Shown in pieces: positions 46,042 to 54,409 of a stretch of 54,409 bases of DNA. Every line of letters starts with the position of its first letter. The first letter of the stretch is position 1. The stretch is from a virus. The notes under the pieces are model-generated. The model was given only the letters and a program-made list of their open reading frames with translations, did no database searches and had not been told where the DNA came from. Where the stretch lies: IMG/VR virus record IMGVR_UViG_3300035698_003858, positions 1 to 54,409 of that record. One strand, given 5' to 3'. Both the position numbers and the translations under genes were made by a program.

Positions 46042-47183
46042 TGGTATCAACAAACAAATCTAGAGAAGCTGACAATCGTCGGAGAGATATTGGCTCCGGT
46101 GAATACTGGGAGCTATTGAATACTGACTTTCTTAACGTGTTCTTTGGAAACAATGCAATCAAGTCGGCTGTTCTTGCTTCCTTTGCTGCCTCTGGCCTCA
46201 TCACATGGGATGATAAACTTGGCATAGCCACCATGGGGACCTCTGAGAAGTTCAGTGTCCTGGTAGCTACTCCAGGCTCATGCAGGAGTATGGCTCAGTT
46301 TTTCAAGAGTCATGGCGGGATGAGTGGTATCAACAATAAGCTTGTCCCTAACAATGGTAGAGAGGAGATGATAGAAGCCATCACTAACGTCTTCTCCACT
46401 CACGTTAAGCTAGGAAGGATTCAGGACTATGGCATTGAAGGTACCAACGGACTAGCGAAGTTCAAGGCAGACCACTACACTCAGCCTGGTGAAACTTATC
46501 CTAGATTCAGACTCGTAACGGATCACACTGTTGACACTGGTAAGTCTGTAGGTTTCGCTCTTAGATCAAGTGCTCAGCCTGTTCAGAAAGAAGTGATCGT
46601 TCCTTCTAATCCAGCATACGCAAAGCGTGCCCAGGTTAAGCACAAGGCACAGAGTCAGAACACTCGGTTCAATAAGGCGAAGGTCGCACTTGCCTGGTTC
46701 AACGAAGAGAAGTCAACCACTGACTCCTATATTGCTGACACATTCATTAGCCCATCTGACGCAAATCATTTAGAGCAATTTATTTATGTCTCAAAAGAAG
46801 GGCGAATGGATCTCTTTAACGCATCAGAGCAGGCGACCACTCCTGCGATGTCCGTAGGTGGACCTCAGTCTAACCTACGTACACCTACTATTAACGAACA
46901 CCAGTGGGGAAGCAGGAAGCATTCTTACATGGACGAAGGGACAAAGGACAACCCTCTAGGGCAGCAAGCTCCTTCTTATTTTTCACCAACACCTTCTGTG
47001 GTGTCAAGCTTGTTCTCTCCACTAGGGTCTCTAGTTGATAACCCAGGATTGATAGTAGGACTTCTGGGGCTAGTTGCCTTACAGGAATCTAACAGTAACA
47101 ACAACTACACAGTCATACAAAAGACATTGCCTACCAATATTATAGACAATGCTGAAATAGAAAAAGAATTATTCGGAGAATAG
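46041..47183 (+). CDS. Unknown baseplate-region protein
   Basis: 380 aa. A globular N-terminal half (FLNVFFGNNAIKSAVLASFAASG, ITNVFSTHVKLGR) is followed by a basic middle (KRAQVKHKAQSQNTRFNKAK) and a hydrophobic stretch near 330-353 (PLGSLVDNPGLIVGLLGLVAL), then a polar tail. It overlaps the hub gene by one base and the gp25-like gene follows by two. No lysozyme or peptidase motif is seen. Baseplate assembly is probable by position only. Confidence 0.5.
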   Translation: MVSTNKSREADNRRRDIGSGEYWELLNTDFLNVFFGNNAIKSAVLASFAASGLITWDDKLGIATMGTSEKFSVLVATPGSCRSMAQFFKSHGGMSGINNKLVPNNGREEMIEAITNVFSTHVKLGRIQDYGIEGTNGLAKFKADHYTQPGETYPRFRLVTDHTVDTGKSVGFALRSSAQPVQKEVIVPSNPAYAKRAQVKHKAQSQNTRFNKAKVALAWFNEEKSTTDSYIADTFISPSDANHLEQFIYVSKEGRMDLFNASEQATTPAMSVGGPQSNLRTPTINEHQWGSRKHSYMDEGTKDNPLGQQAPSYFSPTPSVVSSLFSPLGSLVDNPGLIVGLLGLVALQESNSNNNYTVIQKTLPTNIIDNAEIEKELFGE

Positions 47184-47184
47184 C

Positions 47185-47622
47185 ATGGCAATATATAGCG
47201 AAAGAGGACTAGCTCTAACATTCAGTGGAGACCTACAAGTAGGTGCCAACGGTGATGTTAAGATAGATGATGCATTCGAGTCTGAGAAGTCAGCAGTAAA
47301 CTGGTTTCTTCGTACCAATAAAGGCGATTACGTACCAGACCAAAGGCTTGGTTGTAACGTCGGTACCTATATAGGCGATAAAATGTCTCGTAGTGTTCTC
47401 AGTCAATTAGAGGATTCTATCCTCAGTAACCTGGTTAAATTTGTAGCAGCTAGAACTGACATCAGAGTAGATGCAGTACCAATAGATTGCGATTCTGTGG
47501 GGATATTCGTTAGTGTTGGTGGAAAATACCTAGACACAGACGGAAACCTATTAGAGCCTGGGGTTGAAGTGTTGACTTATGTATTCCCATATCTCGAAGG
47601 GCAGCCTACACCTCTACCATAA
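47185..47622 (+). CDS. Baseplate wedge protein, gp25-like
   Basis: 145 aa. The segment NGDVKIDDAFESEKSAVNWFLRTNKGDYVPDQRLGCNVGTYIG matches the gp25-like / W-type baseplate wedge family, with the characteristic DxE/KSAVxWFLxTxxGxxxxDxxxG spacing and a helical SRSVLSQLEDSILSNL. The wedge proteins join the hub to the sheath. The next structural gene is baseplate J, the normal order, but an HNH gene has been placed between them. Confidence 0.85.
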   Translation: MAIYSERGLALTFSGDLQVGANGDVKIDDAFESEKSAVNWFLRTNKGDYVPDQRLGCNVGTYIGDKMSRSVLSQLEDSILSNLVKFVAARTDIRVDAVPIDCDSVGIFVSVGGKYLDTDGNLLEPGVEVLTYVFPYLEGQPTPLP

Positions 47623-47631
47623 TAGACCAAC

Positions 47632-48240
47632 ATGCCACGTAAACTACTTAAGACTTGCAAAAAATGCAATGAAGCAAAGTCTCTTGACGAGTTTCATAAA
47701 AATGCACAGTCTAGAGACGGCTACCGTCCTAGATGTAAGGTCTGTCGAAAAGCAGATTCTAAGATTGAATATAAAAATGCAGATGCAGAGCATAGAAGTA
47801 CCATTGCAAGAGTCAAGTATCTTCGCAATAGAGATCGTATATTGAAACGTAGTAAGTTGTATAGACAAAACAATAAAGATTACCTAAAACAGTATCATCA
47901 ACAATACTTAGCTGATCACTTAGATGAATATGCTGCTCGTACAGCAAAGAGACGTGCAATGAAAGTTCAGATTAACGAAGATTATACGGCAGAAGATAGG
48001 CAATTTACGGTAAGTCTATTTAAATCTCAATGTTTTAAATGCAAAACAACTAACCGACCAGAAATCGACCATCATATGCCTTTGTCTTTGGGTTATCCAT
48101 TGTCACGAGACAATGCTGTAATCCTATGTAAGTCATGTAACTCGTCTAAAGGTAATAAAATACCAACCGATTTCTATACAGAAGAAGAATACAATACCCT
48201 AACAGACCTACTAGGAGGTGTACTATCCCACGTAAACTAA
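47632..48240 (+). CDS. HNH homing endonuclease
   Basis: 202 aa. An N-terminal zinc-knuckle part has C9, C12, C35 and C38. After a long basic helical middle, a C-terminal HNH nuclease shows C134, C137, the D146-H147-H148 catalytic strand (EIDHHMP), N161 and C166/C169 (ILCKSCN). HNH proteins cut DNA at specific sites and promote spread of their own genes. It is more AT-rich than its neighbours and stands alone between two baseplate genes. No Shine-Dalgarno precedes its ATG. Its first codons share CCACGTAAACTA with the start of the next gene (47635-47646 and 48228-48239). Confidence 0.9.
   Translation: MPRKLLKTCKKCNEAKSLDEFHKNAQSRDGYRPRCKVCRKADSKIEYKNADAEHRSTIARVKYLRNRDRILKRSKLYRQNNKDYLKQYHQQYLADHLDEYAARTAKRRAMKVQINEDYTAEDRQFTVSLFKSQCFKCKTTNRPEIDHHMPLSLGYPLSRDNAVILCKSCNSSKGNKIPTDFYTEEEYNTLTDLLGGVLSHVN
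47635..47646 (+). repeat. Left copy of 12-bp repeat flanking the HNH insertion
   Basis: CCACGTAAACTA lies in codons 2-5 of the HNH gene, right after its ATG. An identical copy lies at 48228-48239 at the end of the HNH gene. Confidence 0.7.
48213..48220 (+). promoter_or_regulatory. Strong Shine-Dalgarno inside the HNH end, before an ATC
   Basis: AGGAGGTG (48213-48220) sits about seven bases before an ATC at 48225 that is in frame with the baseplate J gene. No usable ATG, GTG or TTG lies at this spacing in that frame, so the site points to ATC as the start of the J gene, or to one that was ATG in an ancestor. Confidence 0.6.
48228..48239 (+). repeat. Right copy of 12-bp repeat flanking the HNH insertion
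   Basis: Identical to 47635-47646. It covers the HNH stop region and codes PRKL in the frame of the next gene, just as the left copy codes PRKL after the HNH start Met. Confidence 0.7.
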
Positions 48241-48254
48241 AAAGCCTTGCCCAG

Positions 48255-49382
48255 ATGAATGCTGACAGTATAGCATACCTGGCCAACCATACAGACATTA
48301 CATATCTCACCGAAGGTAGTGTTGCTAGATCTCTTGTTGAAGCAACCAACGTAGAGATCTCTAGACTGCAAGAGTATATAGCTTCATCGTACCGTAACGT
48401 GTTCCCCAATACAGCGGAAGGGTTTTACTTAGACCTCATAGGGGAGGGTATAGGGCTAGCTAGAGCAGGAGCCACTAGGGGTTCATCAGGACTTGACGAT
48501 CAAAACGTCAAGTTCTCTGTTGTGGTAGGAGCTCTCGGAGATTACTTTGCTAACCCAGCAGACTCTAACCTAGGTCTAATCCCTAAAGGGACAACGATAA
48601 GTACTGGTGATGAGACGATTGTCTATGAAGTCTCTCAAAATACAACCTTCCCCTTCTCTGCTAAGGAAGCGTTCGTACCAGTAGTCGCCACATCAGACGG
48701 TGTGTTCACTCGCGTTGGTAAGAACAAGTTAGTCATACATGGTGGATCGAACATGGTCAACGTCACTAACGTCAAGCCTATAGCTAACGCTAGCACAGGA
48801 GAGACTGATAGGTCATACAGGTTCAGACTCCTGAACCACCTAACAGCCAGCCCCACAGGGAACCAGCTATCGGTCAAGCTATCTGTTATTGGCAACCCTG
48901 ACATAGCTCGGGTAGAGCTGAAAGAGTTCGCTAGAGGCGCGGGCACCTTTGATGCCCTCCTTGTCCCAGTAGGCAACACAGTCTCTACGACAACACAGAA
49001 CAGAGTACAGGCTTCTATAGACCAGGCGTCTTCTTTTGGTATCAACGGAAGAGCAGTCCAGCCTCAGTACAGAAGATTCAGAGTTAGCATACAGCTCATA
49101 CCAGTGAAGGGGAAGAGCAGTGGACTAGTTGACTCAGCTAAGATATCAGCCAAGAACGCTGTGCTTGACTACTTTGAAACCATACCTATCGGTGGCGAGT
49201 TGATCATCAATAGGTTGCGTTCCTCAATCATAGAGTCTGTTAATGATCAGATAAAGGACATCAAGATATTGGACCTATGCTTAGATGGTAGACCTCATAT
49301 CATTAGGAACATCAAGCTAAAGCCAGACGAATTATTCACACCAGACGTCAGTAGAGAATCTGACGCAATACAAATAGTATAG
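48255..49382 (+). CDS. Baseplate J-like protein
   Basis: 375 aa from ATG 48255; a start at ATC 48225 would add 10 residues (xPRKLKSLAQ). The sequence fits Baseplate_J: DITYLTEGSVARSLVEATNVEI near the N-terminus, FYLDLIGEGIGL, ETDRSYRFRLLNHLTASPTG and NPDIARVELKEFARGAGT. A C-terminal ISAKNAVLDYFETIPIGGEL follows. It is a wedge subunit like T4 gp6 / P2 J. No Shine-Dalgarno precedes 48255, while a strong one precedes the ATC, so the true start may be the latter. The HNH gene in front appears to have separated it from its gp25-like partner. Confidence 0.85.
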   Translation: MNADSIAYLANHTDITYLTEGSVARSLVEATNVEISRLQEYIASSYRNVFPNTAEGFYLDLIGEGIGLARAGATRGSSGLDDQNVKFSVVVGALGDYFANPADSNLGLIPKGTTISTGDETIVYEVSQNTTFPFSAKEAFVPVVATSDGVFTRVGKNKLVIHGGSNMVNVTNVKPIANASTGETDRSYRFRLLNHLTASPTGNQLSVKLSVIGNPDIARVELKEFARGAGTFDALLVPVGNTVSTTTQNRVQASIDQASSFGINGRAVQPQYRRFRVSIQLIPVKGKSSGLVDSAKISAKNAVLDYFETIPIGGELIINRLRSSIIESVNDQIKDIKILDLCLDGRPHIIRNIKLKPDELFTPDVSRESDAIQIV

Positions 49383-49383
49383 T

Positions 49384-49854
49384 ATGACAACTCATTGGAA
49401 ATTTTACCTACCAGAAGCACACCCCACTGGACTCGACGAGCAAGTTGGTGGAGCTATTAGCTCTACTGAACTGAAGCCATACCTGGGAGAACTATTCACA
49501 GACTTAGGTACTGACGCTCTCATAGCTAAGACACAATACCGTAAGGTCTTTGCTAAACAAGTTAGTGCCGAGACCTTTGACACTGTCCTAGTTGAACTAG
49601 GAAACGTAGAACATACAGGTCAGATCAGTTTCTATGCTGGTGACTTCACTGGCTTTGCTACTAATGCAGTCACCTTACCGAACGTACTGCAGTCAGACTT
49701 CTTCAGTGGCAACTCTACTACACACATGACCGGCTTGACCACCTCAGTAGAAGGTTCTACTATCCCAATCTGGATCAAAGAGTCTTTACCAGCAGGTGTA
49801 GCGGACGACGGTAAGGCTTCATTCACACTTAGGATTAGAGCTACGAAGACATAA
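49384..49854 (+). CDS. Hypothetical baseplate protein
   Basis: 156 aa, beta-type (TGQISFYAGDFTGFATNAVTL, PIWIKESLPAGVADDGKASF). It lacks catalytic motifs. It starts one base after the J gene and overlaps the next gene by TAATG. The position of a P2-I or gp7/8-like wedge component is possible; the sequence does not decide it. Confidence 0.5.
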   Translation: MTTHWKFYLPEAHPTGLDEQVGGAISSTELKPYLGELFTDLGTDALIAKTQYRKVFAKQVSAETFDTVLVELGNVEHTGQISFYAGDFTGFATNAVTLPNVLQSDFFSGNSTTHMTGLTTSVEGSTIPIWIKESLPAGVADDGKASFTLRIRATKT

Positions 49855-51536
49855 TGGTAACATCATACTACTCATCTACAGGAAACTATGGTTTCACAGC
49901 AGAGTATGCACAAGGGATTGAGGTTCTATATTCGTATATTGAACAAGATCCTTTCATTGCATACACCACTGTATCATATCTATACTCAGATGGAGTAGAT
50001 GGTGTTAAGCAAATCATAGGAAAGAGAGCGCCAGCTACTCAGGCCATCATGAACAACCTTCCTGAATGGATGGCCATGAGAAAAGAACACGACTCAGTAG
50101 GTCAGACACTGGCTCACTCATGGGGCGCTAACCTTGAAGACGCTAATGACTTGTTTAATGAGTATAGGAACGACCAATTCCTCTCAACTGCAGACCACTA
50201 TAGTGACATCCATATGGGGGTCTCGGAGCTGTCGTTTTCTGAAGAAAAAGTGTACACGTCAGATGTTCGCAATCTATTGTTCAACTCTAGCTTCTCTATG
50301 AAAGCTTTCGCTCGCTCTCAACGTCCTGAAGGATGGGGAGTCTCAAGGGACTCTCTTAATGACTTGACGTTCTCAGAAGATGAATCAATCTATGGCAACA
50401 GCGCTATCAGACTTGCAGGTGGTGTAGAGATGAAACAAGCCAGGGACCTTAAAGTTCCTGGTGGAGACATCACCTACAGTATCTATGCTAAGACAGAAAC
50501 AGATACAGGGGCAGCTTTAACTAGAAGATTTGACCCCACAGACGCTGGTCTGATTCTGACAATCCATTATGCAGACAACGAAGTAGATAGTTTTGGTGTA
50601 GGTTTTCCCAAGAACACTAAGAACGAATGGGCTAGGGTAGGACTCACAGTGAGCTTAACTAAAGAGGTTCATAGCTTTGAGGCTCTTATTGTTAATAGGA
50701 GCGCGACTCCTTTTGTTGTAGACCTACCAATGCTAGAAGGTAGCAAGGTGATACAGCCATGGTCTCCATCTATAGAAGACACTCCCATAGCTTTGACGGC
50801 CCCCTTCAAGAGCGTAACAGGTGTACAAGTTATAAGCTTAGGTCTAGACAATGATACTGTTAAAAAGATTGAGCTCCTTGAGCTTGGATCAGAAGCAGAG
50901 TTTTCTGATGTAACAATCCCAACTAGAGTCCTACCTTATTCCCCTCCTAAGGACTCTGGAAACTCTATTAACCTTGCACTAGGTAGGCAAGTGAACTTCT
51001 TTGAAGAGATTCATCCGACAATGTGGTTCGCTGAAGACGGAAAAATTACAGAGAAGTCTTTAACAACTCCAGATGAATTTGGAACGGTACAGCCAAGAGA
51101 CCTATTCAAAGATCAGAACGGAGACCTTTGGCTTGACGAGTCACTATCAGACGCTAACCTTACAGTCAAGGCGACTACTGTGTTAGGAAATAACCTACTA
51201 GTCCTAACTGAAGAGAGCTATGCAGGTAAGACTGCATACTACCTGAAGATAGTTAAGCCTGACAAGATCCTATATGAAGACACACGTGTTCAGTCTGTAG
51301 CTGACCTTGAGCTTCCGTTGGTTCTAAACAACCTTGGCATCTCAGCTGTGACTGAGGACATAGAGCGCATTGGTTTGTCCAAAGACATTCCAGGCGTTAT
51401 CTTTGTAGACACCACTCTCGATAGAAGATTCTATTACAAACTGAAATTCGACTACTACTACGCTGACTTTGGAGTTAGAAAACTCTTCTGTAGAGAGAGC
51501 TACGTAGATGACAACGCACACTTACAAATAATATAG
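49854..51536 (+). CDS. Baseplate or fibre protein with a carbohydrate-binding-like domain
   Basis: 560 aa. The first 130 residues are helical (FIAYTTVSYLYSDGVDGV). From about 140 to 300 a jelly-roll-like section (NLLFNSSFSMKAFARSQRPE, IYGNSAIRLAGGVEM, SIYAKTET) resembles galactose/carbohydrate-binding modules of phage fibres. The C-terminal half is beta-rich. It follows wedge genes and precedes the 909-aa fibre-like gene. A sugar-binding role on the host surface is inferred from domain style. Confidence 0.55.
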   Translation: MVTSYYSSTGNYGFTAEYAQGIEVLYSYIEQDPFIAYTTVSYLYSDGVDGVKQIIGKRAPATQAIMNNLPEWMAMRKEHDSVGQTLAHSWGANLEDANDLFNEYRNDQFLSTADHYSDIHMGVSELSFSEEKVYTSDVRNLLFNSSFSMKAFARSQRPEGWGVSRDSLNDLTFSEDESIYGNSAIRLAGGVEMKQARDLKVPGGDITYSIYAKTETDTGAALTRRFDPTDAGLILTIHYADNEVDSFGVGFPKNTKNEWARVGLTVSLTKEVHSFEALIVNRSATPFVVDLPMLEGSKVIQPWSPSIEDTPIALTAPFKSVTGVQVISLGLDNDTVKKIELLELGSEAEFSDVTIPTRVLPYSPPKDSGNSINLALGRQVNFFEEIHPTMWFAEDGKITEKSLTTPDEFGTVQPRDLFKDQNGDLWLDESLSDANLTVKATTVLGNNLLVLTEESYAGKTAYYLKIVKPDKILYEDTRVQSVADLELPLVLNNLGISAVTEDIERIGLSKDIPGVIFVDTTLDRRFYYKLKFDYYYADFGVRKLFCRESYVDDNAHLQII

Positions 51537-51537
51537 T

Positions 51538-54267
51538 ATGGCATACGAACAATATTCAACCCAAGCATACACGGGTGACGTAGAATCTGTCAAGAATAGG
51601 ATTCCATCTAACTCTCATGCTACGACTCCAGATCAGGTCCTATGGCCTGATCGTCTTGATGTCTTTACAAACAAAGAGAACACGTCACTTGCAGACTACG
51701 CAGTCACTGAGAACCATGGACTTGGAGAGTTTGACGGCTCTACACTCTATCTACATCACAGACCAGCCACCAACTCACAAGGTGGCTTCCTTGACATCAC
51801 ACCAAGTGATGGAACGATAGATACAGGCTCCACTGATCTATTCCAGAAATCTGTACAGTTCTCTACTCTACCAACCAACAGTAGCTTCAACATCAGCTAC
51901 ACTGCACGTGGAGACAAGATTGAGGATACTCATATCAACTCAATGCAAAATGCCATCATGGCTATGCAAACAGTTCTTGGGCTAAAGAGTCCTGGTTCTG
52001 AAGTTGGCACTGGTTTGATTTCTTTACCTATCGTTACCACGATGGACATAGCAACCCTCACTGAGCTACAGACTCTGCAAGGGTTCCTACCTGGCGTTGT
52101 GCTTACGAAGCACCTCCAGGAAGACTTCTACCTAACCTCTACTAACGACCCTGACCTACCAGCACAGAACATCACTGTATGGCTAGGCAACACAGGCACG
52201 GTATCAAGAGACCAGGCTGTCTTTGACTTTGACAGAATCCAAGTCCAAGCCACCAACACCTTGAACCCTGACGGCCTTCCCTCAGGACAATACATCTACA
52301 GTTCCAACACAGGAGACTTCATTGGCTTCTCTGGTTGCGTAGAGTTTGCGTCACAGATGACCGTAGGCATGCCTTACGGAACATGTATTGATCCATTACA
52401 ATTCACTGTGCCTGAAGAAGCAGGTGCGTTCTACTCTGGTGCAGCCATCAGAGCTCACGGTGGTATTTGGTTTGGTTCAGGACTATCAGGAAACGGAGAC
52501 GTTACCTTCACGACCACTACAGGTCAGGCTGTTACAGTCCAAGGGTCGTTCATAGCAACGACACTGACTGTCAATGACCAAGCTGTCTTTAACGGTGTCA
52601 GTCGTTTTAACAGTGCTGTTGAGATCATGCACCCTGGGTACCTGACTACTAACAACGACATAACCATGGGCAACAAGCCCAATGGTCAGCCAACAAAAGT
52701 CGACGGTCTTGATCCTTCTTATGCTAAGGCATCTCTGGATCATAACCCTGTGATCAACTCGTCTATAACACAGAGTGTTAGACATGACATCTCTGAGCAA
52801 CACAACGCACCATATGTCAATGCAACGAAGCATCACCCCCAGCATGGTTTTGATATGTACCCAGTTATGGGTGGATGGACATTCACTGGTAAGGTGAACT
52901 TTGAGAAAGCCCAGTCTGGACAACATCATAATGTAATACTACTAGAGTCAGCTCTCCTGGCAATAGGAGATAACTATCCAACTGTTGGTGGACAAAACCT
53001 AGGTGGAGGTACCCCCTCTTATGGAAGTTATTGTACCGGACTATTCAATCCTGGTGATACCTATATTGAGTTTGACATTCCAGTGGGAAATCAAAATAGA
53101 TTCTCATACCCAATCTACCACCACACTGCTGAACAGCTAACGTCAAGTATACTTACTGGTGTCAATGTCTATGTTGCAGCAGACGATAATGCCTTTGAAG
53201 ATAGTACTACTCTCGCTGGTCAATGGTACAGAGTGTATCAGCCTGGCAACGTTCCTCTTGACCACCTCAAGGCAGACAACGACACGTCGTTCTTAAGCTC
53301 TACAGCTCCTGCTGTGAGGCTTGGTAACTCTAACAACGATGACTATCCTGGTACTGACATTAAACTCATCACTGATTCCCCATGGGACGGTGGCAGCGCA
53401 GTTGGTGACCAAAGACCTCTGCACAAGAAACTCTCTGCTGGTAACATCGTCTCAGTTGACATCACTGACGCATTGAATAAGTCTCTAGACAACGAGACTC
53501 CTGCAGGAAGTGACCCGAAGACTGGTATCGCTTATGTCTATGCAACCTCTCGTCCTGGCAACACAAGCACCCAGGAAGGCTCAGTACAGCTGAGAGCCAC
53601 TCCAACGCCATATGGGCTCGCTTCTCAGTTCGTCTGGCATGACGGTTATGACATCAAGCCAGGGCAGCACTGCCCCGTAGGGGAGGTCTGGGCAACTACG
53701 ACCAACGGTACAAACTGGACACACCTCGACACCGCTCCCTATAGACCTGATGGCTTCTATGACTCAGGTTGGGTACCAATGGTTGAGTACAGATCTGCTC
53801 TCTCTTCTATTACACCACAAGTTACTGATCTAGGAAGGTGCCTACCTATCTTAGGGTCCAGAGCTGGCACTGAATATGTAGCAACTGAAGAGGACTTTAA
53901 CTTCTGGGTTGAGCACAACCTCGGTCCAGTACGCGGTGGTCTTGTTGGTATTGACTACAAAGTATGGGTCTCCTCATATAAGACAGACCCAGTTGGCTCA
54001 CCACAAGTAAGCCATGTGACAGGTGAAACTATCTACAAGAGAACCTCTGCTGGTGACCTGAACCTGTGGACACCAGTTGCAGAGCCGTACCTTGTTGGTC
54101 ATGATAGTTATGCTGCAACAGCTGGCGACAGAGGATATCTCTCTGACATCACAGACCTAGTAAGTATCAGAATGGTTGACTCCAGATTTGCTATGCTGTC
54201 TATCGACACGCCTACTGCAATCGAGTCTCACCAATACATTAGAGTATACATCAACAGAACTAGATAA
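51538..54267 (+). CDS. Tail fibre / baseplate-periphery protein
   Basis: 909 aa, beta-rich with few charges. FNISYTARGDKIEDTHINSM near residues 120-140 gives a helical attachment part, as seen in baseplate-bound phage fibre starts. The remainder is a series of G/T/S/N-rich beta segments with several aromatic pairs. I see no chaperone-cleavage or lysozyme motif. Its stop overlaps the next start as TAATG. A receptor-binding or connecting fibre is likely; which of the two is open. Confidence 0.6.
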   Translation: MAYEQYSTQAYTGDVESVKNRIPSNSHATTPDQVLWPDRLDVFTNKENTSLADYAVTENHGLGEFDGSTLYLHHRPATNSQGGFLDITPSDGTIDTGSTDLFQKSVQFSTLPTNSSFNISYTARGDKIEDTHINSMQNAIMAMQTVLGLKSPGSEVGTGLISLPIVTTMDIATLTELQTLQGFLPGVVLTKHLQEDFYLTSTNDPDLPAQNITVWLGNTGTVSRDQAVFDFDRIQVQATNTLNPDGLPSGQYIYSSNTGDFIGFSGCVEFASQMTVGMPYGTCIDPLQFTVPEEAGAFYSGAAIRAHGGIWFGSGLSGNGDVTFTTTTGQAVTVQGSFIATTLTVNDQAVFNGVSRFNSAVEIMHPGYLTTNNDITMGNKPNGQPTKVDGLDPSYAKASLDHNPVINSSITQSVRHDISEQHNAPYVNATKHHPQHGFDMYPVMGGWTFTGKVNFEKAQSGQHHNVILLESALLAIGDNYPTVGGQNLGGGTPSYGSYCTGLFNPGDTYIEFDIPVGNQNRFSYPIYHHTAEQLTSSILTGVNVYVAADDNAFEDSTTLAGQWYRVYQPGNVPLDHLKADNDTSFLSSTAPAVRLGNSNNDDYPGTDIKLITDSPWDGGSAVGDQRPLHKKLSAGNIVSVDITDALNKSLDNETPAGSDPKTGIAYVYATSRPGNTSTQEGSVQLRATPTPYGLASQFVWHDGYDIKPGQHCPVGEVWATTTNGTNWTHLDTAPYRPDGFYDSGWVPMVEYRSALSSITPQVTDLGRCLPILGSRAGTEYVATEEDFNFWVEHNLGPVRGGLVGIDYKVWVSSYKTDPVGSPQVSHVTGETIYKRTSAGDLNLWTPVAEPYLVGHDSYAATAGDRGYLSDITDLVSIRMVDSRFAMLSIDTPTAIESHQYIRVYINRTR

Positions 54268-54409
54268 TGGCCTATTCAACTGGTTACTATACCCCAGACT
54301 TTACTGGGCAGTATGGTACTTATGACTTCAATATCGTAAAGGTATGGCTGCCGGATCCCTCAAGGTATCCGGTTCAGCCTAGTGTGCCTTACAAGGTATT
54401 TGTGTCAAC
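54267..54409 (+). CDS. Partial gene, start of another fibre-region protein
   Basis: ATG at 54267 overlaps the preceding TAA as TAATG, and the frame is open to the window end (about 47 codons). The start is aromatic and polar (MAYSTGYYTPDFTGQYGTYD), as is usual for tail-fibre-region proteins of this module. Nothing more can be said. Confidence 0.6.
   Translation, partial: MAYSTGYYTPDFTGQYGTYDFNIVKVWLPDPSRYPVQPSVPYKVFVS

Noticed and set aside
1-54409. tRNA genes, CRISPR arrays, integrase, phage-nucleus or virion RNA polymerase genes
   Set aside because: None recognised on reading; the few gaps between genes are too short for most of these.

Overview
The window is a stretch of a large contractile-tailed (myovirus-type) double-stranded DNA phage genome. 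It covers nearly all of the virion morphogenesis module. Apart from a partial gene leaving the left edge on the minus strand, every gene I can support is on the plus strand. Genes are packed tightly, with stop/start overlaps of the ATGA and TAATG kind. The standard genetic code is used. I see no tRNA, CRISPR array, integrase or insertion sequence. The sequence does not identify the host. The very long tail genes (1434, 1781 and 2340 codons) and a structural module above 50 kb suggest a large, possibly jumbo, phage.

Layout. (1) 1-322: a minus-strand membrane-protein gene starts at 80, followed by a divergent intergenic region with phased T-tracts, a palindrome and a promoter-like element. (2) 323-4361: small genes, mostly of unknown function, including a tandem set of five short proteins with a CxC/CxH...CxxC pattern. 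(3) 4354-9121: a Cys-cluster protein, a large fusion of a DEDDh exonuclease with a PD-(D/E)XK nuclease, three Gly/Ala-rich membrane-like proteins and a small single-membrane-segment protein. (4) 9180-20503: packaging and head genes: an HTH-metallophosphoesterase, large terminase, a 656-aa unknown, portal with MuF-like tail, a 57-aa charged protein, a protease-scaffold fusion, a decoration-like protein and the major capsid protein, closed by a strong terminator. (5) 20590-24498: neck and connector candidates. (6) 24517-29368: tail sheath, tail tube, a second terminator, two further tube-like proteins and two related tail-chaperone candidates. (7) 29368-46041: three giant proteins, the last carrying baseplate-hub-like sequence. 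(8) 46041-54409: baseplate and fibre genes (gp25-like wedge, baseplate J), interrupted by an HNH homing endonuclease, then adhesion and fibre-like proteins running off the right edge.

How it works together. TerL cuts DNA and drives it through the portal into a procapsid built from the capsid protein on a protease-scaffold core. Neck proteins close the head. The sheath and tube are assembled on a baseplate built from the hub, gp25-like and J-like proteins. Strong Shine-Dalgarno sequences sit before the capsid, sheath and tube genes. Terminators directly follow the capsid and tube genes. This would yield large amounts of these high-copy proteins and less of the genes downstream.

The most notable features are the HNH gene inserted at the start of the baseplate J gene, with a 12-bp repeat at both ends and a strong Shine-Dalgarno before an in-frame ATC; the two-nuclease fusion with a hydrophobic middle segment inside the structural operon; the HTH-phosphoesterase joined to TerL; and the tandem Cys-motif family.
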